From assembly GCA_032622095.1 (NCBI GenBank), contig CP136068.1, positions 157,445,151 through 157,509,150 on the forward strand: a DNA stretch of 64,000 nucleotides. Direction: 5' to 3'. This document shows positions 1 through 10,947 of this stretch, one piece after another; position 1 is the first letter of the stretch; each line of letters starts with the position of its first letter. The stretch comes from Siphonodentalium dalli. Its lineage: Eukaryota; Mollusca; Scaphopoda; Gadilida; Siphonodentaliidae. The notes under the pieces were generated by a model. It made no database searches and had not been told where the DNA came from. It saw nothing but the letters and a program-made list of their open reading frames with translations. The position numbers and the translations under genes are program-made.

Positions 1-861
1 AACCGGTTTCATTGTGATACACATTTTGTTATCAGATAATAACTCGAACGGAAGCTGGGTGCATATACGGGCACCCAAATGTTGACGTATATGTGGTTAT
101 ACGAAGGTAAGAAAGGGCGCGCGTATATGACAGTATGAGGGTGTATATTTATACATAAGTAATGATGTATAAAGGCGGGCGCATGTAAACAAAAATAAAT
201 AATTTGGGTTGGAAATCACTGAAAAATATTTCTGAATATCCTAAAAATTGTAATTTACATATCCATAATTGTTATAGGGATACGAAGGGGGAGCCCAGTA
301 GGGGTCGTGTGTTTAAATATAAGTGTAGTATACATATAGTGTCTGTATATAGGTTCCTATGAGGTTAACCTTCGCGACTGGGACTTCGTGTCAATACACT
401 ACGCCATCCCAAAACATAGGCAGTTTATACTCCGCACGAAGAACCTGATATGGAATATTAGGAACCAAGTACAGAAATGTGTATAATTTATATCTATTAC
501 ATATAAGAATGACAATAAGGTCTATTAGTTTGATAACGATAATCATTGCTCGTGGGAAATTTAATAAAAAAATATGGCTATTGAAACGGAATGTACGTTT
601 ATTGAATATGCGCGATCTGTACTAATAGTTTGTTATTAGATATTAGTTGAACAATGTATACTATTAAATTAAAATAGAACATTAATTTAGCATTTTGCAT
701 CAGTCAACATTGATTCTATATGAATCTATATCTATTAAAACGGAATTGTCTCTTATTGAATCCAAGAACGACTATTGGTTTGAACATGGAGACTGTTGAT
801 TAGAAATATATTGTAATTGTGTTCGCAAACCACCATTAACTTTTATTTCATGTAATTTCAG
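1..861. other. AT-rich stretch, no gene seen
   Basis: No open frame with recognisable content, no RNA gene and no clear repeat was seen. The last 30 bases form a pyrimidine-rich tract ending in an AG at 860-861, which is why a candidate exon is listed next. Confidence 0.4.
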
Positions 862-947
862 ACCGAATGGCCGCCCATGCAGACGAGGCTCAATGCGAAG
901 CTATCTGTGGTCGTCGATCGCAGATATATCGCCGCGGTATAGGATGA
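862..947 (+). CDS. Weak candidate: terminal exon of a gene entering from the left
   Basis: A good acceptor (pyrimidine-rich stretch ending TTTCAG at 861) is followed by an open phase-1 frame that ends at TGA 945-947. The frame would encode a short basic tail containing ADEAQCEAICGRRSQIYRRG. Phase 1 matches the intron phase used by both supported genes in this window, and two Cys in a short basic tail would suit a small secreted peptide. Nothing upstream in the window supplies a donor or an earlier exon, and another frame is also open for about 80 bases. I do not recognise the sequence. It may be a chance acceptor. Confidence 0.18.
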
Positions 948-2480
948 TATAATCAAGGGGAGTTCACGGCGACCATAGATCAACCATGCACTGTTGTTGA
1001 TCGCCGGTGATGAACATTATTAAGTATGGGTTAAGAGTACAAGAATGGTTCTTTGCCAGAATCAATGAGTCGAAGACGAGATTTATTCTGGTAAAGAACT
1101 ATTCGCGTGCTCTGACCGACTTAGAGCACAATTGATCCCACATAATGCATTCCACTGGAAATGTGCCGTTGAGCGTGTTTTGGCCGCGATTGGATACAAT
1201 AGCCGATTATCCACGCCCAACAACGTGATTAACATGAACTGATCGTCGTTGAATGTGAATGGATATGTCCGAAACAACACGGACTGGGGTCAATACTATG
1301 AAGCGTTTTCTGTGTAAGAATCTACAATTGTTTGTAAGAAATAACAATTTATCATTCCGCTAATACTATGAACCTACGATTACAAACATAAATCACAAAT
1401 AGTACGTGTTCTTTGTATTTACAAATATCTCCCAATCACAAAGAATGTTCGAATACTATGAAAGTTAATTGAAAGTAACAACGTTAAGGAACGTGATTAG
1501 AAGGTCTTCGTGTTGTGTGTCCAACATAAATTTTTAGTTTTCGCACCCTTAACCCGGATAATATAACCATCTATTATACGCAAGGACGTGGCGACAAGGG
1601 GTCGATTCACCCCCTTGTGAAAATGTTTTTGTCAGCTGGAAATCTCAAGTACAACCCACAGGGACGTCGCGACAAGGGGGTTGGGTTATGTTTCTCGCCC
1701 CCAAACAGTTTATCAACACGTTCAACAGTAGGAAATTTGATACCTGAAACAACATGAATTGGAAATTTTACAACAACATTATGTTGAACTTGTTCTCTTA
1801 TTTTGTTTTTCCAACAATTTATTAAAGGGTATGTGTTTGTTTTAGGCCAACATTTGCATATTTACCTCCTTTGGTCAAAAGTTTGGATTGAAATGGCCTA
1901 TATTTAGAAATTGTCAAACCTTAGGAGGTATCAGCTTGGATGTGAGGTAGCAGTATGTGTTCCTTGTAACTAATAAATTACCCAATTTATTGAAAGTTAC
2001 AACGTTAATGAACTAGTATGAAATAGCATGTCTTTTCTTGTGTTAACTTCTTCCAGAAATACTGCCTTTTGGTTAGAGGCACTTCGGTGTTGTTATCTTG
2101 ATCAACTATACTTTATAAATGACAAATCAATGAAAATTACGCGTGTTCCTAATGTGAGTATTGTTGTTCGCTCAAGAATGCATTGCGAGGTAATTGATAC
2201 TCATGTTCATGGGCGGATTATCCTTTGAGTTTCGATCGTCGACGCGAATGCATTTGGTCACGGTAAAGGACACGAATACGAAGATGCAAGCACAGTTTTC
2301 ACAAATGACTACAGCATAAATGCAGTGACGTGGCAAGATGCTTTCTTCGGTGCGTCAACGTCGATATCCAACTGTATCCCCACCCCTCAATAAGAAACTT
2401 CTATTTCTGTGAAATGTAATTGTTTACCCCGGTTGGCTTCTGATTTTCCAGCTGTAACATTAAGTTGCCCACCCCCCTTG
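948..2480. other. Intergenic, no gene seen
   Basis: No convincing exon. Part of it (about 1740-1950, with GGTCAAAAGTTTGG and a following GGCCTATATTTAGAAATT) resembles 49745-49930 (GTCAAAAGTTTGGTCAG and a similar continuation), so a worn dispersed repeat is likely. A motif around GAAAGT(T)AACAACGTTAA occurs near 1460 and again near 1990. Confidence 0.35.
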
Positions 2481-2487
2481 GGTTGGA

Positions 2488-2700
2488 CATTTTGACTAAA
2501 TATGACTAACTTAGTGTTATCACAAACATTTTTAGTAACTTTGCACATAATTCCGCAACTTAGATTTTCGCCTTCCCAGTGACTAAGAAAAGTTATGACT
2601 AAATGTTATGCCTCAGTCATGTTGGCTGAACTAAGTTAGTCAACCTGGGGAAAAACGTTTGACTAACATATGTTAGTCATATTGACTAACTTTTGTTATC
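2488..2700. repeat. Cluster of TGACTAA/TTAGTCA inverted motifs
   Basis: About ten copies of GACTAA or its reverse complement occur here, several as short palindromes (for example TTGACTAACATATGTTAGTCA around 2669-2690, continuing into ATTGACTAAC). The region can fold on itself and looks like a small inverted-repeat element. The motif also resembles an AP-1-type half site, but no gene is nearby to support a regulatory role. Confidence 0.35.
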
Positions 2701-2794
2701 AGCGTAGAAAAATTAAAATACTCGCCTCTTGATATACGATTCCATCGCTACGTGGAATTTATAGGCATTTTTTTTATTCAAAGGGTGCATATTG

Positions 2795-3040
2795 AAATTA
2801 TAGAATGGACACCCCATCACCAAACGGAGCCCATATAGCCACATCCCTATCTCGATATATTATAAGATATCGGAGCAGTTTGTAATTATACAATGACCAC
2901 CCCTCCTATAACAGAAAGCCTTAGCACGTCCATGCTTCGATACTGTGATGGACACCCCCTGATAAAATGGAGCCACGTTCCTGCCTCGATGTGTTATGAT
3001 AACAGTAGCGGATCAGTTTGAAATCATAGGATGGGCACAA
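2795..3040. repeat. Imperfect tandem duplication, period about 145 bp
   Basis: The motif ATGGACACCCC(A/C)...GGAGCC recurs near 2802 and 2950. Each copy is followed by CTCGAT(A/G)T and then by CAGTTTG(T/A)AAT near 2876 and 3014. The copies are diverged and no coding potential was seen. Confidence 0.35.
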
Positions 3041-3454
3041 TATATATAATGTTATACCATCAAATAATATTTTGTTTTCACAAACTGAATGGTTGTAATT
3101 TGTGAAAACAATGATACCAAATTGGTTGTAGTACTCGATATTACACTGACTTGTACTTACATACACACTCTACAAACGATCAGTTTATTAGTTAACTTTG
3201 CGCAGACAAGTGGTCATCAACTTAGCAATCCGTGTACCGATTGGATAGCTCTGATAAGCGATCACCTCTCAACTTATGATTGGTTAATTCTTTTGTAACT
3301 TGGGCTTGCCGTGATTCAATATATTGTGAATCGCTCACAGGTAACGGTTTGCAGTTCACAGGTTTTGCCGTGTACTGGTGAAATATGATATATACGGGTG
3401 TAGCTAAAATAGAAATTCATGGAATGATCTAGGCCAGAGTATTTAGTTTTTAAA

Positions 3455-3690
3455 AGTCGGGATTTTTTTACCCTGTGCCAATGCATTCTATTATATATGC
3501 GAGTCGACCATAGGTCGCCCCGCATATATAAGAGAATGCATTGGCCTAATAATTTTTTACAATTTTAATAATTTGTTCTTGTATTATTTAACAATTTTAT
3601 AATTTCACCCATACAGAGCCCCAGACAAACATGAGCAGACGACACTCTTCTATATGCTTCTATATATGTGTGGGGCTCCCTGCAGGGTAA
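3455..3690. mobile_element. Hairpin element related to the one at 39098-39551 (truncated)
   Basis: It begins with AGTCGGGATTTTTTTACCCT, continues into the 66-bp near-palindrome starting CCAATGCATTCTCTTATATA-like sequence (with one change), and later carries GAGCCCCAGACAAACATG...GTGTGGGGCTCCCTGCAGGG. The same blocks occur at 39098-39551, with the second block inverted. The right terminal repeat of that element is not found here, so this copy looks rearranged or cut. Confidence 0.5.
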
Positions 3691-3775
3691 TGGATGCGTT
3701 GCGGAGAATTAAAGATTGTTTACATTTTTATAAATAGACCTTGCAAAGTTTCACCAATATCATCAGTTGCGTTAA

Positions 3776-4177
3776 CCCTTTACCCAACAAAACGGCCAAA
3801 AACGCCCAAATAAAGCTTCAACAGCCTAAAATATCTTGGGTCTGTCTCAATAACACCATACAAATGTGGATATCATTGGAACCGGTTCATTGACCACATT
3901 GTGATGGTTACCGTTATGCCCTGTGCCAATGCATTGGCCTAAAAAAAATCTTTTTTAAACGCTTTTTACCATTTTTTCTTACATTCTTTAACAATTTTAT
4001 AATTTTTTCTTACATTTTTTAACAATTTTTATAATATTTTTCTACATTCATTGACAATTTTATCATTTTTAATATGTGTTAAGCCAATGCATTCTCTTAT
4101 ATATGCGAGGCGACCTATGGTCGACTCGCATATATAAGAGAATGCATTGGCACAGGGCCGTTCTGTTGGGTAAAGTG
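3776..4177. mobile_element. TTAA-flanked MITE, family 1 (CCCTTTACCCAAC ends), copy 1
   Basis: The element is bounded by TTAA at 3772-3775 and 4178-4181. It begins CCCTTTACCCAACAAAACGG and ends with the inverse, slightly mutated (TTGGGTAAAGTG). Inside, one 66-bp near-palindrome is intact (about 4085-4152) and the other is reduced to a stub near 3927. TTAA targets with CCC-starting ends are the hallmark of piggyBac-type transposition, so a non-autonomous piggyBac relative is inferred; no transposase is present. It ends about 255 bases upstream of the start codon of the EGF gene, inside its probable promoter or 5' UTR region. Confidence 0.85.
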
Positions 4178-4433
4178 TTAATAGAAATCCTGTACACGAG
4201 GTAAAGTATTGGCGCTTCTTGTGGAAACTTTATTTACTATGTTATACATACAATGGTGGGTGAAACAACAGCTCAATCTTGCTGTCGTATCCGTGACCCA
4301 GACCTTACTACCAGACAACCAAGAGATAAGGCCGCCATGAATCGTGAAAGTCACGACGTAAAGACCTCTGTGTTGTTTATCGCAATACAATAATTATTCT
4401 CACAGTACTCTATTCTAACAGTGACACGCGGCC

Positions 4434-4485
4434 ATGAACTTCCTGCTGGCTCTAGTGGTGTGTGCTTCGGTATTCGTCGCCACCG
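4434..4485 (+). CDS. EGF gene exon 1: signal peptide
   Basis: ATG in a fair context (GCGGCCATGA) starts MNFLLALVVCASVFVAT, a compact signal peptide: a short polar start, then a hydrophobic core LLALVVCASVFVA and a small-residue end. The exon stops at ACCG|GTTAGT, a phase-1 donor. The split codon becomes Ala when joined to an EGF exon that starts CT. All EGF exons of the window begin in the same phase, which supports the assignment. TCTATTCTAACAG at 4409-4421 resembles an acceptor, so part of the 5' UTR may lie in an earlier exon. No clear TATA box was found between the upstream MITE and this exon. Confidence 0.8.
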
Positions 4486-4816
4486 GTTAGTACAGCTACA
4501 CTAGTCGTTATACAATGGTTTGGGCGGTAGCCATCTGTTAGTACATTTATATTAGTCGCCATCGGTTAGTACATCTATGTTAGTCGCCATAAGTTACTAC
4601 AGCTAAATTAGTCGCCATCGGTTAGAACATCTATATTAGTCTCCATCAGTTACTACAGCTAAATTAGTCGCCACCGTTAGAACATCTATATTAGTCTCCA
4701 TCACTTACTACAGCTAAATTAGTCGCCATCGGTTAGTACATCTATATTAGTCTCCATCAGTTACTACATCTATATTAGTCGCCATCGGTTAGTACAGATC
4801 AATTAGTCGCCATCGG
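4476..4816 (+). repeat. 28-bp minisatellite seeded by the exon 1 end and its splice donor
   Basis: About 12 tandem copies of a unit of about 28 bases, typified by GTCGCCATCGGTTAGTACAT followed by CTATATTA. The first copy is GTCGCCACCG|GTTAGTACAG, the last ten exonic bases of exon 1 plus the first intron bases. Most copies therefore repeat an exon-end/donor-like string ATCGGTTAGT, although several are mutated (for example CATCAGTTACT). It directly borders the TTAA of the next element. Confidence 0.85.
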
Positions 4817-4820
4817 TTAA

Positions 4821-5778
4821 GGGGGAGACGCACGTTTTGCATAAATCACAGTAAATCCAGCCAGAAATGGCAAGTGATTTTCAACAAAAAATTTCTCTGG
4901 ATCTATCTGGTGAAAAATCTTGGAATTTTACATATGATAATTTTCATTATATATATAATCAGAGCAATTATAAAGAGACAATAACAATAATGGATTTTAA
5001 TACATTTGAGAGGTTGAAAATATTTGTTTCGTTTCTGTCACTTTAGGTACCGAGAACTGCCAGAAAAATTTATAATTTCAAACAACATGTCAACCATCAA
5101 ATAGCTTATTGTCTTGACCCCATGAGAGGAGGCTTCATTTGTATCATAATGTTGAGTTAGCTTTTTAATTGCATATTATAGCATCATGCCCCATGTATTA
5201 TAATGAAGAATAAAGCAGTCACAAATATGCCAGCCCAATGAAAACAAATGTTCAAATGTGGTGCTGTCTACTCAAGCAGGGAGCAATCAACAGAAATTAG
5301 GCCACAGTGTTAAGAGATATGGTGGTCAGATTTAACTTGGTTATGAACCCATGACCCAGAACTCAACTGAGCCCAATTGTTCAATGACCAACAAGCATGG
5401 CATGAAAATTCTCAATAATAAAAAAATATTTATGGTAGTTGTCTTTCTGAATGAAAATAATCATTAAATTTCATGAATCAAGAAAAATTAAGTCTCCTCT
5501 CATGATCTTCAGATATGATATCATGTATATATGAAATGCACTTTCGAAAAAAATCTGTTTTACAGTAGTTCTCGGTACCTGAACACAGTGAAATTTTAAA
5601 GATTTTTCATGCCATAAAAGTAAAGTAAATGAGATTATAATAACCAAATGTCCAATGGTTCTTATATATGGTACCACAATAATCTCTTGTACAAAATTTC
5701 ACAAAGATATTCCTGATAGATTTAGAGAAAATACATTTTGATATACCAGGAAATTTTGGCCAAACGTGCGTCTGACCC
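4821..5778. mobile_element. TTAA-flanked inverted-repeat element, family 3 (GACGCACGTTT ends)
   Basis: TTAA at 4817-4820 and 5779-5782 flank matching ends GGGGGAGACGCACGTTTTG and CAAACGTGCGTCTGACCC (inverted). A second inner pair, TAGGTACCGAGAACTGCCAG near 5045 and CAGTAGTTCTCGGTACCTG near 5563, is also inverted, so the 958-bp element folds back on itself. No transposase frame is present; the open frames inside are short. A related left end lies at about 37940. The element sits in intron 1 of the EGF gene. Confidence 0.75.
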
Positions 5779-5782
5779 TTAA

Positions 5783-6251
5783 ATTCGTCGTTACCCCATG
5801 GTTTTGGGATTTTTTTTACCCGCGCTCGCAAAATTTGATAAACCCAGGTTCGTTGAATACGTAGACTGACGATGTCGTAATTAAATTAAACCAACTTCGC
5901 GACAAAACAATGTACACTTTGAGACTATACCGATAGATAGACCAAACATTTCCTTCAATTTTGCTCGGGGCAAGTTGCAACTCGGATATCCTACTATGCG
6001 ACTATATAAGCTCGATTTATTTAGCAATAACAATCAATGGTTTACGTGTAGTTTTGTTAACGCAAGCGCAGCGTTACAACTAATATCTAAATCAACTTAT
6101 CCATCGCCTACACCCGTATATATTCTACCAACTCGAGTACCGTCTAGTACCGTATATACCGGCAGTACTCGAGACATTCAGTACCAGCACCATGAAATAT
6201 GTCGGAGTACCTGGCCATGTGTTTATTATAAAGTTGCACAAGATATATCAG
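5783..6251. other. Intron-like sequence before the decayed EGF exon
   Basis: No repeat or exon recognised. It ends in GCACAAGATATATCAG at 6251, a plausible acceptor in the phase used by the other EGF exons. Confidence 0.35.
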
Positions 6252-6426
6252 CTTCTGGTTACATCAGACTTTTACGTCTAACATGCAGATGCACGTCGTC
6301 TATATATTATCAATTTTGTCAGAACGGCACCTCGTGCTTCAACAGAATCGACCGAGCTGAGTGTGTGTGCTGCGGGATACACTGACGATACATGACAGAA
6401 CTGTATAGGCGGGTCGTTTATGTTCT
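6252..6426 (+). pseudogene. Decayed EGF exon that runs into the 69-bp repeat
   Basis: An AG at 6250-6251 is followed by CT in phase 1, as in exons A and B. The frame contains FCQNGTSCFNRIDRAECVC, which has the second to fifth EGF cysteines at canonical spacing (C-x5-C-x8-C-x-C). The sequence then slips frame at a run of TG (6361-6369) and continues as GYTDDT-stop, a mutated version of GYTGDKC with the last Cys codon TGC changed to TGA. The exon would end at TTCT|GTAAGT (6426/6427). Its length of 175 becomes 177, a multiple of 3, if two bases were lost in the TG run. The first EGF Cys is not at its normal place. I infer a former EGF exon, now inactive, that founded the adjoining array. Confidence 0.6.
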
Positions 6427-7777
6427 GTAAGTAATAGCTACCGGGATACACTGGCGATAAATGCCAGAACCGTCTGGGCGGGTCGTTTATGTTCTGTAAG
6501 TAATAGCTACCGGGATACACTGGCGATAAATGCCAGAACCGTCTGGGCGGGTCGTTTATGTTATGTAAGTAATAGAGACCGGGATACACTGACGATAAAC
6601 GACAGAACCGTCTTGGCGGGTCGTTTATGTTATGTAAGTAATAGAGACCGGGATACACTGGCGATAAATGCCAGAACCGTCTAGGCGAGTCATTTATGTT
6701 CTGTAAGTAATAGAGACCGGCATACACTGGCGATAAATGCCAGAACCGTCTGGGCGAGTCATTTATGTTCTGTAAGTAATAAAGACCGGGATACACTGGC
6801 GATAAATGCCAGAACCGTCTGGGCGGGTCGTTTATGTTATGTAAGTAATAGAGACCGGGATACACTGGCGATAAATGATAGAACCGTCTGGGCGAGTCAT
6901 TTATGTTCTGTAAGTAATAGAGACCGGGATACACTGGCGATAAATGATAGAACCGTCTAGGCGGGTCGTTTATGTTTTGTAAGTAACAGATACCGGGATA
7001 CACTGGCGATAAATGACAGAACCGTCTAGGCGGGTCATTTATGTTATGTAGGTAAGAGATACCGGGATACACTGGCGATAAATGATAGAACCGTCTAGGC
7101 GAGTCATTTACGTTCTGTAAGTAATAGCTACTGTGATACACTGGCGATAAATGACAGAACCGTCTAGGCGGGTCATTTATGTTATGTAAGTAAGAGATAC
7201 CGGGATACACTGGCGATAAATGATAGAACCGTCTAGGCGGGTCGTTTATGTTATGTAAGTAATAGACACCGGGATACACTGACGATAAATGACAGAACCG
7301 TCTAGGCGAGTCATTTATGTTATGTAAGTAAGAGATGCCGGGATACACTGGCGATAAATGCCAGAACCGTCTGGGCGGGTCCTTTATGTTCTGCAAGAAA
7401 TAGAGACCGGGATACACTGGCGATAAATGACAGAACCGTCTAGGCGGGTCGTTTATGTTATGTAAGTAATAGATACCGGGATACACTGGCGATAAATGAC
7501 AGAACCGTCTAGGCTGGTTGTTTATGTTATGTAAGTAATAGATACCGGGATACGCTGGCGATAAATGACAGAACCGTTTAGGCGGGTCGTTTATATTATG
7601 TAAGTAATAGACACCGGGATAGACTGACGATAAATGACAGAACCGTCTAGGCGGGTCGTTTATGTTCTGTAAGTAATAGATACCGGGATTCACTGGCGAT
7701 AAATGCCAGAACCATATAGGCGGGTCGATTATGTTCTGTAAATAATAGATACCGGGATACACTGGCGATAAATGCCA
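6375..7777 (+). repeat. 69-bp tandem array 1 (about 20 copies)
   Basis: The unit reads on the + strand GGATACACTGGCGATAAATG, then CCAGAACCGTCTGGGCGGGT, CGTTTATGTTCTGTAAGTAA and TAGATACCG. Translated in the EGF frame it is GYTGDKCQNRLGGSFMF, then T|GTAAGT, the consensus donor in phase 1. Several copies here keep TGC for the last EGF Cys (AAATGCCAG) while others have TGA. Because 69 is 3x23 and one reverse frame lacks stops, a 494-codon open frame (6278-7762) runs on the - strand. I regard that frame as a by-product. Confidence 0.95.
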
Positions 7778-7786
7778 TTTTAAATG

Positions 7787-9117
7787 CCATTTTCGGCATG
7801 ATCGTAGTAAACCTTTTCAAAATTATTAAATGTTATGTTTCCTCCATGTTATCAAGCCACGCCGACAATCAAACACTAGGCTAAATCACGAGGTTGTACA
7901 AAATCTGTAACTTGAAATATAGGCCTACTGTGTGGTTCTGTATAAAATACAATAAAAATATACAATATAAAAAGAACCCATTTATAAAGAGCGTTACGCT
8001 GTGTGTTATATATGCATATCTCCTTACAATACTTTATGTTTATGTAGGTTTCCCCCCCACTGTTTATATCCCTCCTGGAATTTATATTATTGTCTTCGGG
8101 TTTCCCCATATAATATTGTATATAAACGGTTCTCAATTATTAAGTGCCATATATGCACATTTCAAACAGATGTAAACAACGGTACCTCCGATGGCTCAAT
8201 AAAACAATAAAACCTTGCCAGGATAGTGTGTGGATTTCAACAATGATATGTGTTGCTTACTCTCCGAAACTTAGCTACATTATCAAACACATTCATTAAA
8301 ATGGCGGTTGTTTGGCGGTTTACATGCGATGTGTTAAGCATGATTGTTAATATTATTATCTGGGACCCAATCGGCCATATACACGCATGCTAATACATGG
8401 ATGTGTATTGTTTGACTACCAGTGGATATATACATATTATCGGGCGCCCCAACTCCCGTGCGACATGCATATATTTACATATCAAAATCAATTTGTAATC
8501 ATAGAATATACCCCCATTTTCTAGCGGAGCGTGCGCATTATGGTTTTGATCTGTCCGACCGTCTGTCCATCCATCATTCGGTCTTGGTTTATGTGTGGTG
8601 GCTTAAGACAAGTATCAACTGGAAACAACTATAATCTAGTGTTTAGGTTTTCTAACATAGAGTGCAGGCCGGGACCGCATGTTCGATGACCGCCGGCCAA
8701 CTCCCCCCTTTTTGTTGGGATTTCTTTCTATGAAGGCATTGATAAGTCCCAACTGATTTTACTGGGATTACTGGTCCGGGTGCAGGTTGGGTTCGAGGTT
8801 GGAGTCCTACCCGAGGGTTTTACATGTGTTATCACATCGGGATATTACTTCTGAGTCAATATATGACGGCCATATAAAGAGCGTTTAATTTATTAGTTTT
8901 TACACGGGAATATGATAAGATCGGTTAATCCAAGGAAGTCTAGACGTATATTCTATACATGTGTTACTCTTATCTTGACATTTTGTAAACTGCCGCAAGG
9001 TAGACTGCTCTGGACATCACTAGTGAAGTTTCCACTATCGAAGTTCAAGACAGGGGTGCCTCTATATGTGGGACCGGGGCACGTGCATCCACCTGCTCAT
9101 ACATTATGGGTATCACA
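7787..9117. repeat. Spacer copy 1 of a segmental duplication
   Basis: This spacer between arrays 1 and 2 is almost identical to 10948-12654 between arrays 2 and 3, apart from a 368-bp insertion in the second. No exon was recognised in it. The short open frames on both strands are conserved between copies only because the duplication is recent. It ends CACAAAACGATAAATGCCAG, where the repeat resumes abruptly. Confidence 0.85.
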
Positions 9118-10709
9118 AAACGATAAATGCCAGAACCGACCAGGCGGGTAGTTTATGTTATGTAAGTAATAGATACCGGGATACAGTTGGCGATAAATGA
9201 CAGAACCGTCTGGGCGGGTCGTTTATGTTCTGTAAGTAATAGATACCAGGATACACTGGCGATTAATACCAGAACCGTCTAGGCGGGTCGTTTATGTTCT
9301 GTAAGTAATAGATACCGGGATACACTGGCGATAAATGACAGAACCGTCTGGGTGGGTAGTTTATGTTCTGTAAGTAATAGATACCGGAATACACGGGCGA
9401 TAAATGACAGAACCGTCTGGGCGGGTCGTTTATGTTCTGTAAGTAATAGCTACCGGGATACACTGGCGATAAATGCCAGAACCGTCTGGGCGGTCGTTTC
9501 TGTACTGTAAGTAATAGAGACCGGGATTCACTGACGATAAACGACAGAACCGTCTTGGCGGGTCGTTTATGTTATGTAAGTAATAGAGACCGGGATACAC
9601 TGGCGATAAATGCAAGAACCGTCTGGGCGAGTCATTTATGTTCTGTAAGTAATAGAGACCGGGATACACTGGCGATAAATGCCAGAACCGTCTGGGCGGG
9701 TCGTTTATGTTATGTAAGTAATAGAGACCGGGATACACTGGCGATAAATGCCAGAACCGTCTGGGCGAGTCATTTATGTTCTGTAAGTAATAGAGACCGG
9801 GATACACTGGCGATAAATGATAGAACCGTCTAGGCGGGTCGTTTATGTTATGTAAGTAACAGATACCGGGATACACTGGCGATAAATGACAGAACCGTCT
9901 AGGCGGGTCATTTATGTTATGTAGGTAAGAGACACCGGGATACACTGGCGATAAATGATAGAACCGTCTAGGCGAGTCATTTACGTTCTGTAAGTAATAG
10001 CTACTGTGATACACTGGCGATAAATGACAGAACCGTCTAGGCGGGTCATTTATGTTATGTAAGTAAGAGATACCGGGATACACTGGCGATAAATGATAGA
10101 ACCGTCTAGGCGGGTCGTTTATGTTATGCAAGTAATAGACACCGGGATACACTGACGATAAATGACAGAACCGTCTAGGCGAGTCATTTATGTTATGTAA
10201 GTAAGAGATACCGGGATACACTGGCGATAAATGCCAGAACCGTCTGGGCGGGTCGTTTATGTTTTGCAAGAAATAGAGACCGGGATACACTGGCGATAAA
10301 TGACAGAACCGTCTAGGCGGGTCGTTTATGTTATGTAAGTAATAGATACCGGGATACACTGCCGATAAATGACAGAACCGTCTAGGCTGGTTGTTTATGT
10401 TATGTAAGTAATAGATACCGGGATACGCTGGCGATAAATGTCAGAACCGTTTAGGCGGGTCGTTTATATTATGTAAGTAATAGACACCGGGATAGACTGA
10501 CGATAAATGACAGAACCATCTAGGCGGGTCGTTTATGTTCTGTAAGTAATAGATACCGGGATTCACTGGCGATAAATGCCAGAACCATATAGGCGGGTCG
10601 ATTATGTTCTGTAAATAATAGATACCGGGATACACTGGCGATAAATGCCAGAACCGTCTAGCCGGGTCGTTTATGTTCTGTAAGTAATAGATACCGGGAT
10701 ACACTGGCG
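9118..10709 (+). repeat. 69-bp tandem array 2 (about 23 copies)
   Basis: Same unit as array 1. The order of variant copies from about 9530 to 10705 parallels 6590 to 7760 of array 1, including the rare CTACTGTGATACACTGG copy (7128 and 10001) and the ATTATGTTCTGTAAATAATA copy. The array plus its spacer was therefore duplicated as a block. A reverse frame is open for 309 codons (9430-10359). Confidence 0.95.
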
Positions 10710-10947
10710 CGCGATCAATCGTTTGAAAAACGTGTGCTTGATTTCGAGGTTACATTTGGCCCGTTTTTAGCTGGGGTGTAGCTTGGTAATTTTGAGCTGC
10801 ACGGTTCTCTCTCTGGTGATCACATAAGGTCGGGAGCATAAGAACCGAAACCACAAATAAACGTTCTGATTTAAGTTTGTTTAAACCAGAGATGCTCTCC
10901 CCTGACGACCTGGCAATATTTATTTATCGATTCCCAACATTTTAAGA
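10710..10947. other. Unique 238-bp segment between array 2 and the second spacer
   Basis: This segment has no counterpart after array 1, where the array runs almost directly into the shared spacer. It was either inserted here or lost there. No gene or terminal repeats were recognised. Confidence 0.5.

Noticed and set aside
5975-6385. 136-codon + strand open frame as a whole gene
   Set aside because: Only its last third has EGF character, and it makes sense as an exon from the AG at 6251. The upstream part looks like intron that happens to be open.
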